Source: Sphingomonadaceae bacterium
GTDB taxonomy: Bacteria; Pseudomonadota; Alphaproteobacteria; Sphingomonadales; Sphingomonadaceae
DNA length: 41,699 bases
Assembly (NCBI GenBank): GCA_903643075.1
Contig: CAHJWT010000001.1
Location: 1-41,699, forward strand
Direction: 5' to 3'
The first letter of the stretch is position 1. Each line of letters begins with the position of its first letter. The notes below the pieces were generated by a model. It searched no databases, was not told the DNA's origin, and was given only the letters and a program-made list of their open reading frames with translations. Both the position numbers and the translations under genes were made by a program. Below, in pieces: positions 15,271 through 24,718 of this stretch.

Positions 15271-16706
15271 CAGCGCGGCGTCTCGGCGTAGGTCTTGGGA
15301 ATGGTCACTTCGACGCGGCGATTGAGCCGGCGCGTCGCTTCGGTCGCGTTGTTCGCGATCGGCTGGGTCTCGCCGTAGCCGGTCGGTTTGAGGCGGTCCG
15401 GCGGCACCCCGGCACCGGTCAGGGCCGCGACTACGGTCGCCGCGCGCGCCTCCGACAACGTCTGGTTATTGGGAAAACGAAGCGATCGGACCGGCTGGCT
15501 GTCGGTGTGTCCGGCGACCGCGATGCCGCCGGTGACGAGACCGATCGCTTGTGCCACGCGTCCCATCGTCGGGCCGTAGGCCGCATCGAGATCGGCCGAG
15601 CCGCTGGCGAACAGGCCGCGGTCGAGCAGGCGGACACCGACCGCTCCGGGGTCGTCGCTGACGCCGACCCGGCCGGCGAGGATATCAGGGCGGAGGATAT
15701 CGAGGATGGTCAGGTAGAGCTTGCTGTTCCCCGACGGGGCCGGTGCCGCGCGCGCCAGCTTGGCCGGGCCGGCGGCGTAGATCGCGCCCAGCGGCCGCGC
15801 GGTCTTGTCGACCAGGCCGAGGGTGAACACGAATCCCGCGTAGATCAGAAGCAACAGCCCGCCGAGGCTGGCCAGCAGGACCCACAACGGAATGTCGGCG
15901 GCGATCGGGCGGTAGCTGGCCTCGACCCCCTTCCACTGCGGCGACAGTCCCCGCTCCACCGGGCCGCGGAGGTTGCGGATCGCCGTGTACAACCGCTCAC
16001 GCAGCTGAAGCAGCTTAGACGCGCCACCGCGTTCCAGCCGCAGCCGCCCTTCGAAACCGAACGAGAAGCAGACGTAAAGCAACTCGAGCAGCGCCGGCGA
16101 GCGGCCGGGCCGCGCCTCGAGCGCATCGGCCACCTCGAACATGCGGTCGCCCGAGACGACCTCGTTGTGGAAGGTCGCGACCAGAGTCTGCTTGCCCCAG
16201 CCGGAGACGACCCCCCACGGGGTCGACAGGATGACCTCGTCGAGCAACGCGCACAGCGCGTAGTGGCCGTAGCGGATCTCCTCCTCGCCGATCGCCGACT
16301 CGCGCGTCCGCGCCTGGAAACGGCGCAGCTCCTCGATGATGATCCGGCGAAGCCGCCCGGTCTCCTCCTGCGCGAGCACGGTGCGCAGGCCGCCGGCCAG
16401 TGCGATCAGCGGCGTACCGGCGGCGATGAGCGGGTTGCCGCCGATGCTCGGTAGCTGGTCGAGCGACAGCTTGGCCGGCCGGAACGGGCCGCCAGCCGGC
16501 CGATTGCCGCCCGTGGGTGCACCGATCATCGTCCGGTCGGCTCCGACGGTTCCCGGCTCGATCATCGTCCGGTCGCCGCTGTCGGCCATGGTCTCGCCGG
16601 GACGGCTGAACGGGCTTGCCGGATCGATCGGCGCGCGGCCGCTTTCGCCAGGCATCGGCCCGATCTGAGTCCGGTCGCCATCGGGCGTGAACGGACTGCC
16701 GCTCAC
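15270..16706 (-). CDS. tssL: T6SS membrane protein TssL with OmpA-like domain
   Basis: The GTG at 16706 is chosen because it overlaps the tssK stop as GTGA, like neighbouring junctions; a GTG eight codons upstream is possible. The 478-residue protein has a disordered N-terminus (1-75), the TssL/DotU cytoplasmic bundle (about 80-260, with EEEIRYGHYALCALLDEVIL), one membrane helix near 271-296, and a C-terminal OmpA-like peptidoglycan-binding domain with GHTDSQPV, LSEARA and a NRRVEV end. The N-terminus holds three repeats: GDRTQIGP (Thr13), GDRTMIEP (Thr47) and ADRTMIGAP (Thr59). In Agrobacterium the kinase phosphorylates Thr14 of TssL and the FHA protein binds it, so these are likely phosphothreonine sites. 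Confidence 0.95.
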   Translation of the reverse strand: MSGSPFTPDGDRTQIGPMPGESGRAPIDPASPFSRPGETMADSGDRTMIEPGTVGADRTMIGAPTGGNRPAGGPFRPAKLSLDQLPSIGGNPLIAAGTPLIALAGGLRTVLAQEETGRLRRIIIEELRRFQARTRESAIGEEEIRYGHYALCALLDEVILSTPWGVVSGWGKQTLVATFHNEVVSGDRMFEVADALEARPGRSPALLELLYVCFSFGFEGRLRLERGGASKLLQLRERLYTAIRNLRGPVERGLSPQWKGVEASYRPIAADIPLWVLLASLGGLLLLIYAGFVFTLGLVDKTARPLGAIYAAGPAKLARAAPAPSGNSKLYLTILDILRPDILAGRVGVSDDPGAVGVRLLDRGLFASGSADLDAAYGPTMGRVAQAIGLVTGGIAVAGHTDSQPVRSLRFPNNQTLSEARAATVVAALTGAGVPPDRLKPTGYGETQPIANNATEATRRLNRRVEVTIPKTYAETPR

Positions 16707-18055
16707 CGAATGCGACCGCGGATCGCCCACAGCTCGACGACGAGATCGGGGACGTCGCCCGAGACGTGGATGGCGACGCCGCCCGACTGCTCGATCAGCC
16801 GCCAGTCCTCCGACTGGGTGTTGACCTCGAAGTAGATCATGTTCGACCGGTAGGGAATCTGCCGCGGTTCGGCCGGAAGTGGCCGGATCGGGGCGCCGCC
16901 AAGCTGGAGATTGACGAGGTCACGAATACGCTCGACCGCGCCGATGGTCGTTCGTTTCGGCAGATTGGCGCGCAAGGTCTCGGCCTCGATCGACGACTTG
17001 GCGGCGAGGACGAAGACGCAGTCGGTGAACAGCGAACGGTCAGTGATCTTGGCGACCCGGATGCCGAAGGCACGCTCTTCGAGCGCGATTGGGATCGCGG
17101 TCTGTTCGAACACCGCCGAAAGTGCCTCGCGGAGAAAATCGATCAGCGGCTTGAACGTACCGGCAAGGTCCGCATGATTGTACGGCGGCAGCTGTGGCGG
17201 CCGATTGGTCGCGGTCTCGGTAAACGTCGCGAGCTCGCCGGCAAGCTCGGCCAGTGCGCGGTACAGCGCTTCGGGATGGACATCGTTGAGCGACCCGAGA
17301 TGGCGCAACAGCATGTCGTTGCGGTTGACGAGCATCAGCACCAGGAAGTCGCTGATCTCGGTCGTGCTTTTGCCACCCTGGATGTTCAGGCGGCTGGCGA
17401 TCGCCGCGCCGCGGTGCTGCAGCAGCCCCCGCATCTCGGCGATCAGACCGGTCAGCCGCTCGGAAGCGGCGCAGCTCAGTGCGGTCGGGATGAAGTTCGG
17501 ATCGAGCTGAACCGAGCCGTCGAGCCTTTTCTCGATCAATCGCGCGACGGGTAAAGTGACATAGCCGGCGCTATCCTGGTGCTCGTGCATCAGCCGAAGT
17601 TCCAGCTTGCCGACGATCAATGTCGCCCGCCCCTCGGAACCGATCACGGTGTCGCCGACCTCGACCTCCTGGCCGGCCCAGCGCACCGCAGTATCGCCGG
17701 CGCGGGGTGCCGCGAGACGGGCGTTGGCCCCGCCCTCGCGGCTGATCGGCAGAGCGAGCCGGATGACGGCGTTCTTGAGGTCGCTCGGGATGTCGAGCGG
17801 AATCGGATGATCGTCGGTGCCGGGCAACTCGAACAGCGTCCCGTCGGGCAGGATGCCGCTCGCCCGGGCCAGCGCCACCGTGCCGGCCTTGAGCAGCGCT
17901 TCGTCGATCTCGACCCGGCTGAAACCCCAGGCAAGCGGCTGCAGCCAGCGTGTCGTCGACTGCGCCGTGCGCTCGACATAGCGCTCGAGCTGCTGGAAAT
18001 GCTGAGTGCGCAGGAACATGCCCTCAGCCCACAGAACCTTGTTCTGCCAGTACAT
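16703..18055 (-). CDS. tssK: T6SS baseplate protein TssK
   Basis: The 450-residue product begins MYWQNKVLWAEGMFLRTQHF, the diagnostic N-terminus of TssK/ImpJ (VLWxEGMFLxPQHFQ). TssK forms trimers that connect the TssEFG baseplate wedge to the cytoplasmic part of TssL and TssM. Its C-terminal head ends with LVVELWAIRGRIR. The length matches the family. The start shares a base with the stop of the upstream FHA gene (TGATG). Confidence 0.96.
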   Translation of the reverse strand: MYWQNKVLWAEGMFLRTQHFQQLERYVERTAQSTTRWLQPLAWGFSRVEIDEALLKAGTVALARASGILPDGTLFELPGTDDHPIPLDIPSDLKNAVIRLALPISREGGANARLAAPRAGDTAVRWAGQEVEVGDTVIGSEGRATLIVGKLELRLMHEHQDSAGYVTLPVARLIEKRLDGSVQLDPNFIPTALSCAASERLTGLIAEMRGLLQHRGAAIASRLNIQGGKSTTEISDFLVLMLVNRNDMLLRHLGSLNDVHPEALYRALAELAGELATFTETATNRPPQLPPYNHADLAGTFKPLIDFLREALSAVFEQTAIPIALEERAFGIRVAKITDRSLFTDCVFVLAAKSSIEAETLRANLPKRTTIGAVERIRDLVNLQLGGAPIRPLPAEPRQIPYRSNMIYFEVNTQSEDWRLIEQSGGVAIHVSGDVPDLVVELWAIRGRIR

Positions 18056-19653
18056 CAGCGGGGCTCGCGCGATGATGCGGCGTCGCCACCCGCCGATGCG
18101 GCCAGATCGGCCATCTGCCGCTCGTAGGCGAGACGGAAGGCGCGATTGACGGCACTATCTGCATCCTCGCCGTCGGCTTGGAACCGGTCGAAGCGCGCGA
18201 CATAATCGGTCCACAGCGCGGCATCGCGTTGCGCCTTGATAAGGTAGCTGCGCCCCTCCGCGGCATTCTCGATGATCGCCGGCGACAACGCCGTTGCCGT
18301 CGCTGCGATCGCCGCGCGCATGCCGGCAAGCACGCACACGAGGTGAGCCTTGAGGTCACCGAAGCTGTCGATCACCGCCTCGGCCCCGCTGGTGAAGCCA
18401 TCGCCGCCACGAATGACCTCGACCGCCAGCCGCTGCGGTGGCACCCATTTGAAGGGATTGTTGTGCTCGGGCTGGACCAGGGTCCGCGACATCCGGTACT
18501 CATTCTTGAGCGCGTTGCGCTCGCCGATTACTTCGGCGAGGCCGACGATCATCGCGCGATAGACTTCGCCAAGGCGCGCCATCATCGGCGCGCGATCGTC
18601 GGAACCGAACGCCGTCGGCGATAGCCGCGCCCCCGCGCAAAAGGCCGCGAACAGGTCGTCCGCTGCCGAGCCGATGGCGGGCGCGGTCGGCGGACTTAGT
18701 GCCGGCGGCGGAGCCGGCACTGGCGCATCCGGCGGCGGCGCGACCGTGCCGGCCGCCGGCACCTCGCTGGGAACCGCTTTGTTCCTAATCCGCGCCGGCT
18801 TCGCCGACTTGGACACCGGCGGCTCGGGCGGTATCGGCGGCTCGTCGCTTCGCGTCTCGACGACTGGCGGTGAAGCAACCGCCGGCGGAAGTTCGTCAGG
18901 CAGCGATAGCTCCGGTTCCGCCGCTTGGACCGGATCGGCCCAGTCGGCGGGGATGGCGTCGCCCTGTGCCGGAGCCGTCGGAGCGACGATCGGACGCTCG
19001 AACGGCGCGTCGAAGCCGAAACCGGCGTCGCTCTCGGCACGCTTCGGTTCGCTCCAGTTGCGCGGCGTGCCGATCAACTGGTCGTGATCGGGCTTTTGGC
19101 GCGGCAGATCCCAATCGCCGGCGCGTGTCGACGGACGAAACTCCCATGCGTCGCCGTCGCCGAGCGCGACACGATCGGTCGGCCGATGCTCGGCGAGCAG
19201 CGGGTCGGGTGCCAGCTGGCTCGCGAAGGGATCGCGCCGGGCCGGCGTCGACGGCCCGGCCGCCGGCTTAAGCCCCGGCGGGGGAGCGAACAGCAACGGG
19301 TCGACCGCCGGCGGCGACGGCGGCGGCGTAGCGAGATCGGCCACGACCTCGACGGTCAGCACGAAGGTACCGAGCCGGATCGACCCCCCCGGCTGGACGA
19401 CCTCTTCGCGATCCGCGCCGATGGCCTGTGCCTCGTCGCCGATGAAGGTGCCGTTGGCACTGGTGTCGCGGACCCCGATGCCTCCGCCCGACGCGCGAAC
19501 CGTGCAGTGGCGCCGCGATAGTGCACGATTGGGATCGGCTACTACCCAATCAGCGCTGGCGTCGCGCCCGATCGTCACCGCATCCTCGCCGATCATCCGC
19601 TGATCGATCTGCTGCGAACTATTGGTCGAGCTGAAAAGGCGCAGCCTGATCAT
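18055..19653 (-). CDS. tagH: FHA-domain T6SS regulator (TagH/Fha/ImpI type)
   Basis: The ATG at 19653 (MIRLRLFSS) has GGGGGAC upstream and is preferred to an in-frame ATG 11 codons earlier. The 532-residue protein has an N-terminal FHA domain with the phosphothreonine-binding residues G29-R30, S46-x2-H49 and N67-G68 (SANGTFIGDE). A Pro-rich linker of some 220 residues follows, then a C-terminal domain of the ImpI/VasC type (about residues 340-525). FHA proteins of T6SS bind phosphothreonine on the kinase or on TssL and trigger assembly. The matching kinase, phosphatase and candidate phosphorylated TssL are all in this window. It lies downstream of vgrG with a 64-base gap. Confidence 0.92.
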   Translation of the reverse strand: MIRLRLFSSTNSSQQIDQRMIGEDAVTIGRDASADWVVADPNRALSRRHCTVRASGGGIGVRDTSANGTFIGDEAQAIGADREEVVQPGGSIRLGTFVLTVEVVADLATPPPSPPAVDPLLFAPPPGLKPAAGPSTPARRDPFASQLAPDPLLAEHRPTDRVALGDGDAWEFRPSTRAGDWDLPRQKPDHDQLIGTPRNWSEPKRAESDAGFGFDAPFERPIVAPTAPAQGDAIPADWADPVQAAEPELSLPDELPPAVASPPVVETRSDEPPIPPEPPVSKSAKPARIRNKAVPSEVPAAGTVAPPPDAPVPAPPPALSPPTAPAIGSAADDLFAAFCAGARLSPTAFGSDDRAPMMARLGEVYRAMIVGLAEVIGERNALKNEYRMSRTLVQPEHNNPFKWVPPQRLAVEVIRGGDGFTSGAEAVIDSFGDLKAHLVCVLAGMRAAIAATATALSPAIIENAAEGRSYLIKAQRDAALWTDYVARFDRFQADGEDADSAVNRAFRLAYERQMADLAASAGGDAASSREPR

Positions 19654-19717
19654 CGTGTCCCCCACCCGCGTCCGGCCCGATCGCATCTATGCTGCACCCG
19701 CGGCCCGATCGGCAACT

Positions 19718-21361
19718 CTAATTGAGATTTATCATCTTGCCGTTGATGGTGACGCCGCTGGCGTCGACGACGATGGTATTGCCGCCGACCTCAAGCCTGA
19801 TGCTCGTCGTCGCGGTGATGGTCACGTCTTGCGCCGTAACCTTCTGCGACCGCGTGATCGTCGCCGTCTCGTCACGGCTGATTATTCTTCGGAAGTCCCG
19901 GCCGGACTGCATGAAGATTTCTTCGCCGCCACCCTTGTCTTCGAACAAGAGCTCATGGGCAAGGCCGCCGGGACCACCGGTCCGCCAGCCGGCCTGGGTC
20001 AGGTTGGCTGGTACGGCATAGGGATGAGGGTTTTTGCCGTTATACAGACAGCCGACCAACACCGGTCGGTCGGGATCGCCTTCGAGGAAGTCGATCATTA
20101 CCTCCATGCCCGGTCGCGGCACGAATTGCGCGCCGATCTTGTTGCCGGCCCATTGCTGCAGGATACGAACCCAGCAGGTCGAGGTGGCCGCCCGATCCCA
20201 ATGATACTGGATCTTTACCCGGCCGAAGCCTTCGGGATCGTTCTGATCGATAACGACCGCCGACTGCGGGCCGTCGGCGACCGCCTTCGGCGTCGTCCGC
20301 TTCGGCCGGAAGACATCGGCGCTCGGCTGCGCCGAAAACTTCTGGTCGTAGTAGGCATCGCCTTCCTGCAGACCCGATGGGTCGAAAATGGCATGGTCTA
20401 CCGAACGAATGACGATCCGACGTTCTTTGGGGTCGAGGCGGGTGTCGTCGATCTGAAACCGCTTGCCCGGTTCAAAAGCCAGATACGAGCCGCCGCCGTC
20501 CATTGTCATCGCGCCGCTTTCGGCCTCCTCGATGGCCAACTTGGCGCGCCGGCGACCGACCTCGGCATCGGCGTAGCCCGATTGCCAATCATAGATCACG
20601 CTCGACGAATTGCCGGAACCGAGTCGAGTCGGCACCTGCACCGGTGTCAGGGCACCAGGCTTCTTGAAATCATATTCGTGGACCACCGCCGCCCCCGGCG
20701 AGACGCGATGTGCGAGCGTAACGCCCTTGACCCCCCGCAGCAAATGATCGCGTCGAAACGACAACTCGAAGGGCTTTCCGTCGTCATAGCCGGCGACCGA
20801 GTCGGCCATATACATCCGATGCTTGTATGGCGCCGCGCCTGCATCATAGCGGAAGTAATAGAAAACGCCCTCGTCCTCCATCAGACGCGACACAAAGGCG
20901 AAGTCGGTTTCGTTTTGTTGGACGCACATCTCGCGACTGGGCTGGACCCCGACCTTGCTGTCATCAAAGATGATGTTATTCTGCCTCAGGACATCGGCAA
21001 CAATGAATTTTGCGGTCTTGTCGGTCCATAACCGCCGATGGCGCTGGGTTTTCATCGAATCGAATGCTGCAGCAATTTCGATCGCGAACTCTGTATAGCC
21101 AGCCTTCTGATAGAGGTGTTCAAACCGGACGCAGCGGCCATTGATCCGCCGTTCGACGTTGTCCGAAATACCGACGACAAACGTGATCGACGCATTGACC
21201 CATGCCGCGGCGTCCGGCACTTCGGTCTGCGATCTAATCTGCAGGCGATAGTGGAAGGGCGCCGACAACTTCTCCGAACCGTCTACCTTGAACAGGTAGT
21301 GGTCTTCGACCGCTCCCGGCGCCTCCAATAACCTGATAAACTTGTTCGAATCATGAGCCAT
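19718..21361 (-). CDS. vgrG: T6SS spike protein VgrG
   Basis: The 547-residue protein has the gp27-like part (1-370; e.g. REMCVQQNETDFAFVSRLME then DEGVFYYF) and the gp5-like OB fold and beta-helix (NDPEGFGRVKIQYHWD, WVRILQQWAG, FVPRPGMEVMIDFLEGDPDR, then LVGCLYNGKNPHPY). It ends shortly after the beta-helix (VTINGKMINLN), so it has no C-terminal effector extension. VgrG caps the Hcp tube and carries effectors, normally with a PAAR tip protein. No PAAR, DUF2169 or DUF4123 gene follows. The gene is 60 bases downstream of hcp, and the sequence of hcp and its surroundings is visibly less GC-rich than the rest of the cluster. Confidence 0.96.
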   Translation of the reverse strand: MAHDSNKFIRLLEAPGAVEDHYLFKVDGSEKLSAPFHYRLQIRSQTEVPDAAAWVNASITFVVGISDNVERRINGRCVRFEHLYQKAGYTEFAIEIAAAFDSMKTQRHRRLWTDKTAKFIVADVLRQNNIIFDDSKVGVQPSREMCVQQNETDFAFVSRLMEDEGVFYYFRYDAGAAPYKHRMYMADSVAGYDDGKPFELSFRRDHLLRGVKGVTLAHRVSPGAAVVHEYDFKKPGALTPVQVPTRLGSGNSSSVIYDWQSGYADAEVGRRRAKLAIEEAESGAMTMDGGGSYLAFEPGKRFQIDDTRLDPKERRIVIRSVDHAIFDPSGLQEGDAYYDQKFSAQPSADVFRPKRTTPKAVADGPQSAVVIDQNDPEGFGRVKIQYHWDRAATSTCWVRILQQWAGNKIGAQFVPRPGMEVMIDFLEGDPDRPVLVGCLYNGKNPHPYAVPANLTQAGWRTGGPGGLAHELLFEDKGGGEEIFMQSGRDFRRIISRDETATITRSQKVTAQDVTITATTSIRLEVGGNTIVVDASGVTINGKMINLN

Positions 21362-21421
21362 ACAACGTGGTCGTCAAACCTTAACTTGGCGCATGTCCGG
21401 TACGCAAAACATGTTCCAAGC

Positions 21422-21910
21422 TTAAATCTTGGTCGCCTTGCTAAAATCATATCCACCACGGACCGCACGCTCGGCGTTGGTGTCGTCGCGCAGATACTGG
21501 TTGAAGGTCACCTGACTGAAATTCAGCGCGATGTTTTCCATCGGCTGACCGGCGGAACTCTGTCCCGATGTCGTGAAGGACGTACAGATCACGTTCTTCA
21601 TGACGTATTCGATGTACTTTCCTTCGCCGCCATCCGATGCCTGGATAGTGACCGCGAGGGTCGCATCTGGATTGTTCTTGCCCTCCAGCGCCTGGAGCAT
21701 GAACGGTGTCGTCGTATCATCCTGTCGCTTAACCAGATGAACGTCGCCCGGAGTAACCTTGCCCGACGACTGCCTATTGCCAGCTGCGCCCGATGTCGTC
21801 TGAACTGCAACCGAGAAGCCCCAGCTGAACGAATCGATTTCGATCCAGTCCTTATATGGCCCCGCCGTAACCGCGCCTTTGAGCGAACCCAACTTCAGAT
21901 AAACCGGCAC
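21422..21910 (-). CDS. hcp: T6SS tube protein Hcp
   Basis: The start is a GTG at 21910 (MPVYLKLGSLKG), because AGAGGAGG lies five bases before it; a TTG six codons upstream would place that ribosome-binding site inside the gene. The 162-residue product has the Hcp1 pattern YLKLGSLKG..T..GPYKDWIEIDSFSWG and ends in RAVRGGYDFSKATKI. Hcp forms hexameric rings stacked into the expelled inner tube and is also a chaperone for small effectors. Its Shine-Dalgarno is the strongest in the cluster, which suits a protein needed in large amounts. It lies 36 bases after clpV. Confidence 0.97.
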   Translation of the reverse strand: MPVYLKLGSLKGAVTAGPYKDWIEIDSFSWGFSVAVQTTSGAAGNRQSSGKVTPGDVHLVKRQDDTTTPFMLQALEGKNNPDATLAVTIQASDGGEGKYIEYVMKNVICTSFTTSGQSSAGQPMENIALNFSQVTFNQYLRDDTNAERAVRGGYDFSKATKI

Positions 21911-21946
21911 TACCACCTCCTCTGACAATAAACGACAATTTCGATC

Positions 21947-24640
21947 TCAGCCAAATTCATAAATGATATTGGCCCCTTCGTCGACATCACAACGAATTTT
22001 CTCCGGGTTTGTTGCGGCTTGCAATCGATTTAAAATCAGCGCCGATAGCTGCGGTAGCAGCCCGCGGCCCAGTACCCCGTCGACGGCGCGGGCACCGCTC
22101 TGGGTCTCGGTTGTCCGGGCCGCGATCAGATCGACAACCGCCGGAGTCCAGGTGAAGGCGGCACCGTAGGCCGTACTGAGCCGTCGCGCGACCTTGTTCA
22201 ACGCTAGTCCGATGATTTCGCGCGTAACTTCGGGCGTCAGCGGCAGATAGGGGACGACGGTCACGCGTCCGAGGAATGCCGGACGAAAATGCTCGAGCAG
22301 CCTGGGTCGGAGCGCCTGTTCGAGCGCAGCGGCGGTCGGCGGAATATCGGGGTCGGCGCACAGTGGCTCGATCGCCTCCCAGCCGGCGTTCGAAGTCATG
22401 ATGATCAACGCATTGCGGAAATCGACGTCGCGCCCTTGGCCGTCCTTGACCCGACCCTTGTCGAAGAGCTGGTAGAAGACATCCTGCACGCCCGGATGCG
22501 CTTTTTCCATCTCGTCGAGCAGGATGACGCTGAACGGCCGCCGGCGAACCGCTTCGGTCAGCACACCGCCTTCGCCGTAGCCGACGTAGCCCGGCGGCGC
22601 GCCAAGCAGCATCGAAACCTTATGCTCCTCCTTGAATTCGCTCATGTTAATGACCGTCATGTTGTCCGCACCGCCGAAAAAGCGGTCGGCCAGTGCCACC
22701 GCCGTTTCGGTCTTGCCGACGCCCGACAGGCCGACCATGAGGAAGACGCCAACTGGCTTGTTTGGGTCGGTCAGGCCGGCGCGGTTGGCGCGCATGGCGT
22801 TGCCCAGCGCGGCGAGCGCCTGCGGCTGGCCGCGGATGCGTTCGCCGATGATCGCTTCGAAATCGATGATCCCGGCGATCTCGTCGGCTACCATCCGCCC
22901 GACCGGGATGCCGGTCCAGCTTGCGACGACGTCGGCGACGGCGATACGGTCGACCTGGTCGAGGACCATCGGCGTTTCACCCTGCAGCCGGGCGAGCTCG
23001 GCCCGCGCCGCACGCAAGCGTTCGAAGGCGGGCTCGATCGTCTGCGTTTCCGCTGGTGTCGGGGCACCGGGCGACGGCTCGTCGGATGCAGCCGGATCAA
23101 CCGCGTCGCTGGCGCCGGATACCGCACCGACTGCCGTCGGCTCCATTTCTACACGGATGGAACCGAGGTCGTCGACCAGGCGCCGCTCCATCTCCCACCG
23201 CGTGACGAGATCGTTGCGCCGCGCCGCGGTCGCGTCGCGGTCAACGTCGATCTCGGCCTGTCGCGCAGCATGATCGTGCCCGCCGACCGCCTCGCGCGCG
23301 AGAATGCCGGCCTCGACATCGAGCGCAGCAAGATCGCGATCGGCCGCCTCGATCGCCGCCGGCGTCGCCGCACGGCTCATCCCGACCCGGGCGCAGGCGG
23401 TATCGAGCAGGGCGATCGCCTTGTCGGGCAACTGGCGACCGAAGATGTAGCGATGCGACAAGCGGACAGCGGCGTCGACCCCCTCGTCGAGGATGCGCAC
23501 CCCGTGGTGCTGCTCCAGCGTCGCGACGAGGCCGCGGACCATCCGCATGGCGTCGGTTTCGCTTGGCTCCTCGACCTTGACGACTTGGAAACGACGGGTC
23601 AGCGCAGCGTCCTTTTCGAAGTACTTCTTATATTCGGCCCAGGTGGTCGCCGCGATCGTCCGCATTTCGCCGCGGGCGAGTGCCGGCTTGAGCAGGTTTG
23701 CTGCATCGCCTTGCCCCTCGGCCCCGCCGGCTCCGATCAGCGTATGCGCCTCGTCGATGAAGACGACGATTGGCGTCGCCGACGCCTTGACTTCGCTGAT
23801 CACCGATTTCAGCCGGTTCTCGAACTCGCCCTTGACCCCGGCCCCCGCCTGGAGGAGGCCAAGGTCGAGGCTGAGCAGGCGGACGTGCTTGAGCGCATCG
23901 GGCACCTCGCCGGCGGCGAGGCGAAGGGCGAAGCCCTCGACGACGGCGGTCTTGCCGACGCCGGCCTCACCGGTCAGGATCGGATTGTTCTGCCGGCGGC
24001 GGGTGAGGATGTCGCACAACTGGCGGATTTCGGCGTCGCGGCCGAGGACGGGATCGATCTGGCCGGCCTTGGCCTGCGCGGTCAGATCGATGCAGTATTT
24101 GTCGAGCGCGGCACCGCCCGAAGGCGCGCTGCCGGCCGACGCAGCCGGAGCATCGGGCGCGCCCGGCGCGGCGGTAGCCTTCGGTGCGGCGATTGATGCG
24201 AAGTTGTCGAGCAGGACCTGGGCGTTAATCCGCCGCAGTTGACCCGCGCTTTCGCGCGCCGCCCCGGCGAGCTGATCGTCGTTGACCAGCGCCGACAGGA
24301 GATGAGCTGGACCTACATCGCTCGCGCCCTCGCCGAGGCTGGTGAACAGCCACGCTTCGCGCATCCACCGTACCAACCGCGGCGACAGTGCTGGCGCGCG
24401 CGCGTTGCCGGTGCGGACGTGGTCGAGCGTCGCGTTGAGTTCGGCGGCGAGCCGCCCGCTGTCGACATCGAAGTGGGCGAGGACGCGGCCAAACGCCTGA
24501 TCGTTCGCCTCGACCAGCTTGAGTAACCAGTGTTCCACCTCGACGTCGTAGTGCGTGCGCGAAAGAGTCAGCCCCGACGCTGCCTCCAGCGCACCGCGGG
24601 CAGCAGGCGACAGGCGGTCGACCAGTGCCTTCAGATCCAT
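21947..24640 (-). CDS. clpV: T6SS sheath-recycling ATPase ClpV (TssH)
   Basis: The 897-residue AAA+ protein has an N-terminal ClpN domain (1-160), first Walker A GEAGVGKTA near 224 with Walker B VVFIDEAHTLIG, a coiled middle domain, and a second Walker A GLSGVGKTE near 636 with VILLDEMEKAHP. The GAPPGYVGYGEGGVL pore loop is intact. ClpV unfolds contracted TssBC sheath for reuse. The middle domain carries an Ala/Pro/Glu/Ser-rich insertion of about 40 residues near 500. The start at 24640 has AGGGGCGG upstream, and 78 bases separate it from tssG. Confidence 0.96.
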   Translation of the reverse strand: MDLKALVDRLSPAARGALEAASGLTLSRTHYDVEVEHWLLKLVEANDQAFGRVLAHFDVDSGRLAAELNATLDHVRTGNARAPALSPRLVRWMREAWLFTSLGEGASDVGPAHLLSALVNDDQLAGAARESAGQLRRINAQVLLDNFASIAAPKATAAPGAPDAPAASAGSAPSGGAALDKYCIDLTAQAKAGQIDPVLGRDAEIRQLCDILTRRRQNNPILTGEAGVGKTAVVEGFALRLAAGEVPDALKHVRLLSLDLGLLQAGAGVKGEFENRLKSVISEVKASATPIVVFIDEAHTLIGAGGAEGQGDAANLLKPALARGEMRTIAATTWAEYKKYFEKDAALTRRFQVVKVEEPSETDAMRMVRGLVATLEQHHGVRILDEGVDAAVRLSHRYIFGRQLPDKAIALLDTACARVGMSRAATPAAIEAADRDLAALDVEAGILAREAVGGHDHAARQAEIDVDRDATAARRNDLVTRWEMERRLVDDLGSIRVEMEPTAVGAVSGASDAVDPAASDEPSPGAPTPAETQTIEPAFERLRAARAELARLQGETPMVLDQVDRIAVADVVASWTGIPVGRMVADEIAGIIDFEAIIGERIRGQPQALAALGNAMRANRAGLTDPNKPVGVFLMVGLSGVGKTETAVALADRFFGGADNMTVINMSEFKEEHKVSMLLGAPPGYVGYGEGGVLTEAVRRRPFSVILLDEMEKAHPGVQDVFYQLFDKGRVKDGQGRDVDFRNALIIMTSNAGWEAIEPLCADPDIPPTAAALEQALRPRLLEHFRPAFLGRVTVVPYLPLTPEVTREIIGLALNKVARRLSTAYGAAFTWTPAVVDLIAARTTETQSGARAVDGVLGRGLLPQLSALILNRLQAATNPEKIRCDVDEGANIIYEFG

Positions 24641-24718
24641 TGCCGCCCCTGCATTTGCCGCCGCTTGCGAGTATAAGGTCGCCGTCCTGCGCGGGGAAAT
24701 GAATTTCGTGTGGCGCGG

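Noticed and set aside
19622-21031. A 469-codon open frame on the + strand
   Set aside because: It is antisense to vgrG and shows no protein family.
21911-21928. A TTG start for hcp six codons upstream
   Set aside because: The AGGAGG ribosome-binding site would lie inside the gene; the GTG at 21910 is correctly spaced from it.
22289-24196. A 635-codon open frame on the + strand
   Set aside because: It is antisense to clpV, whose motifs are complete.
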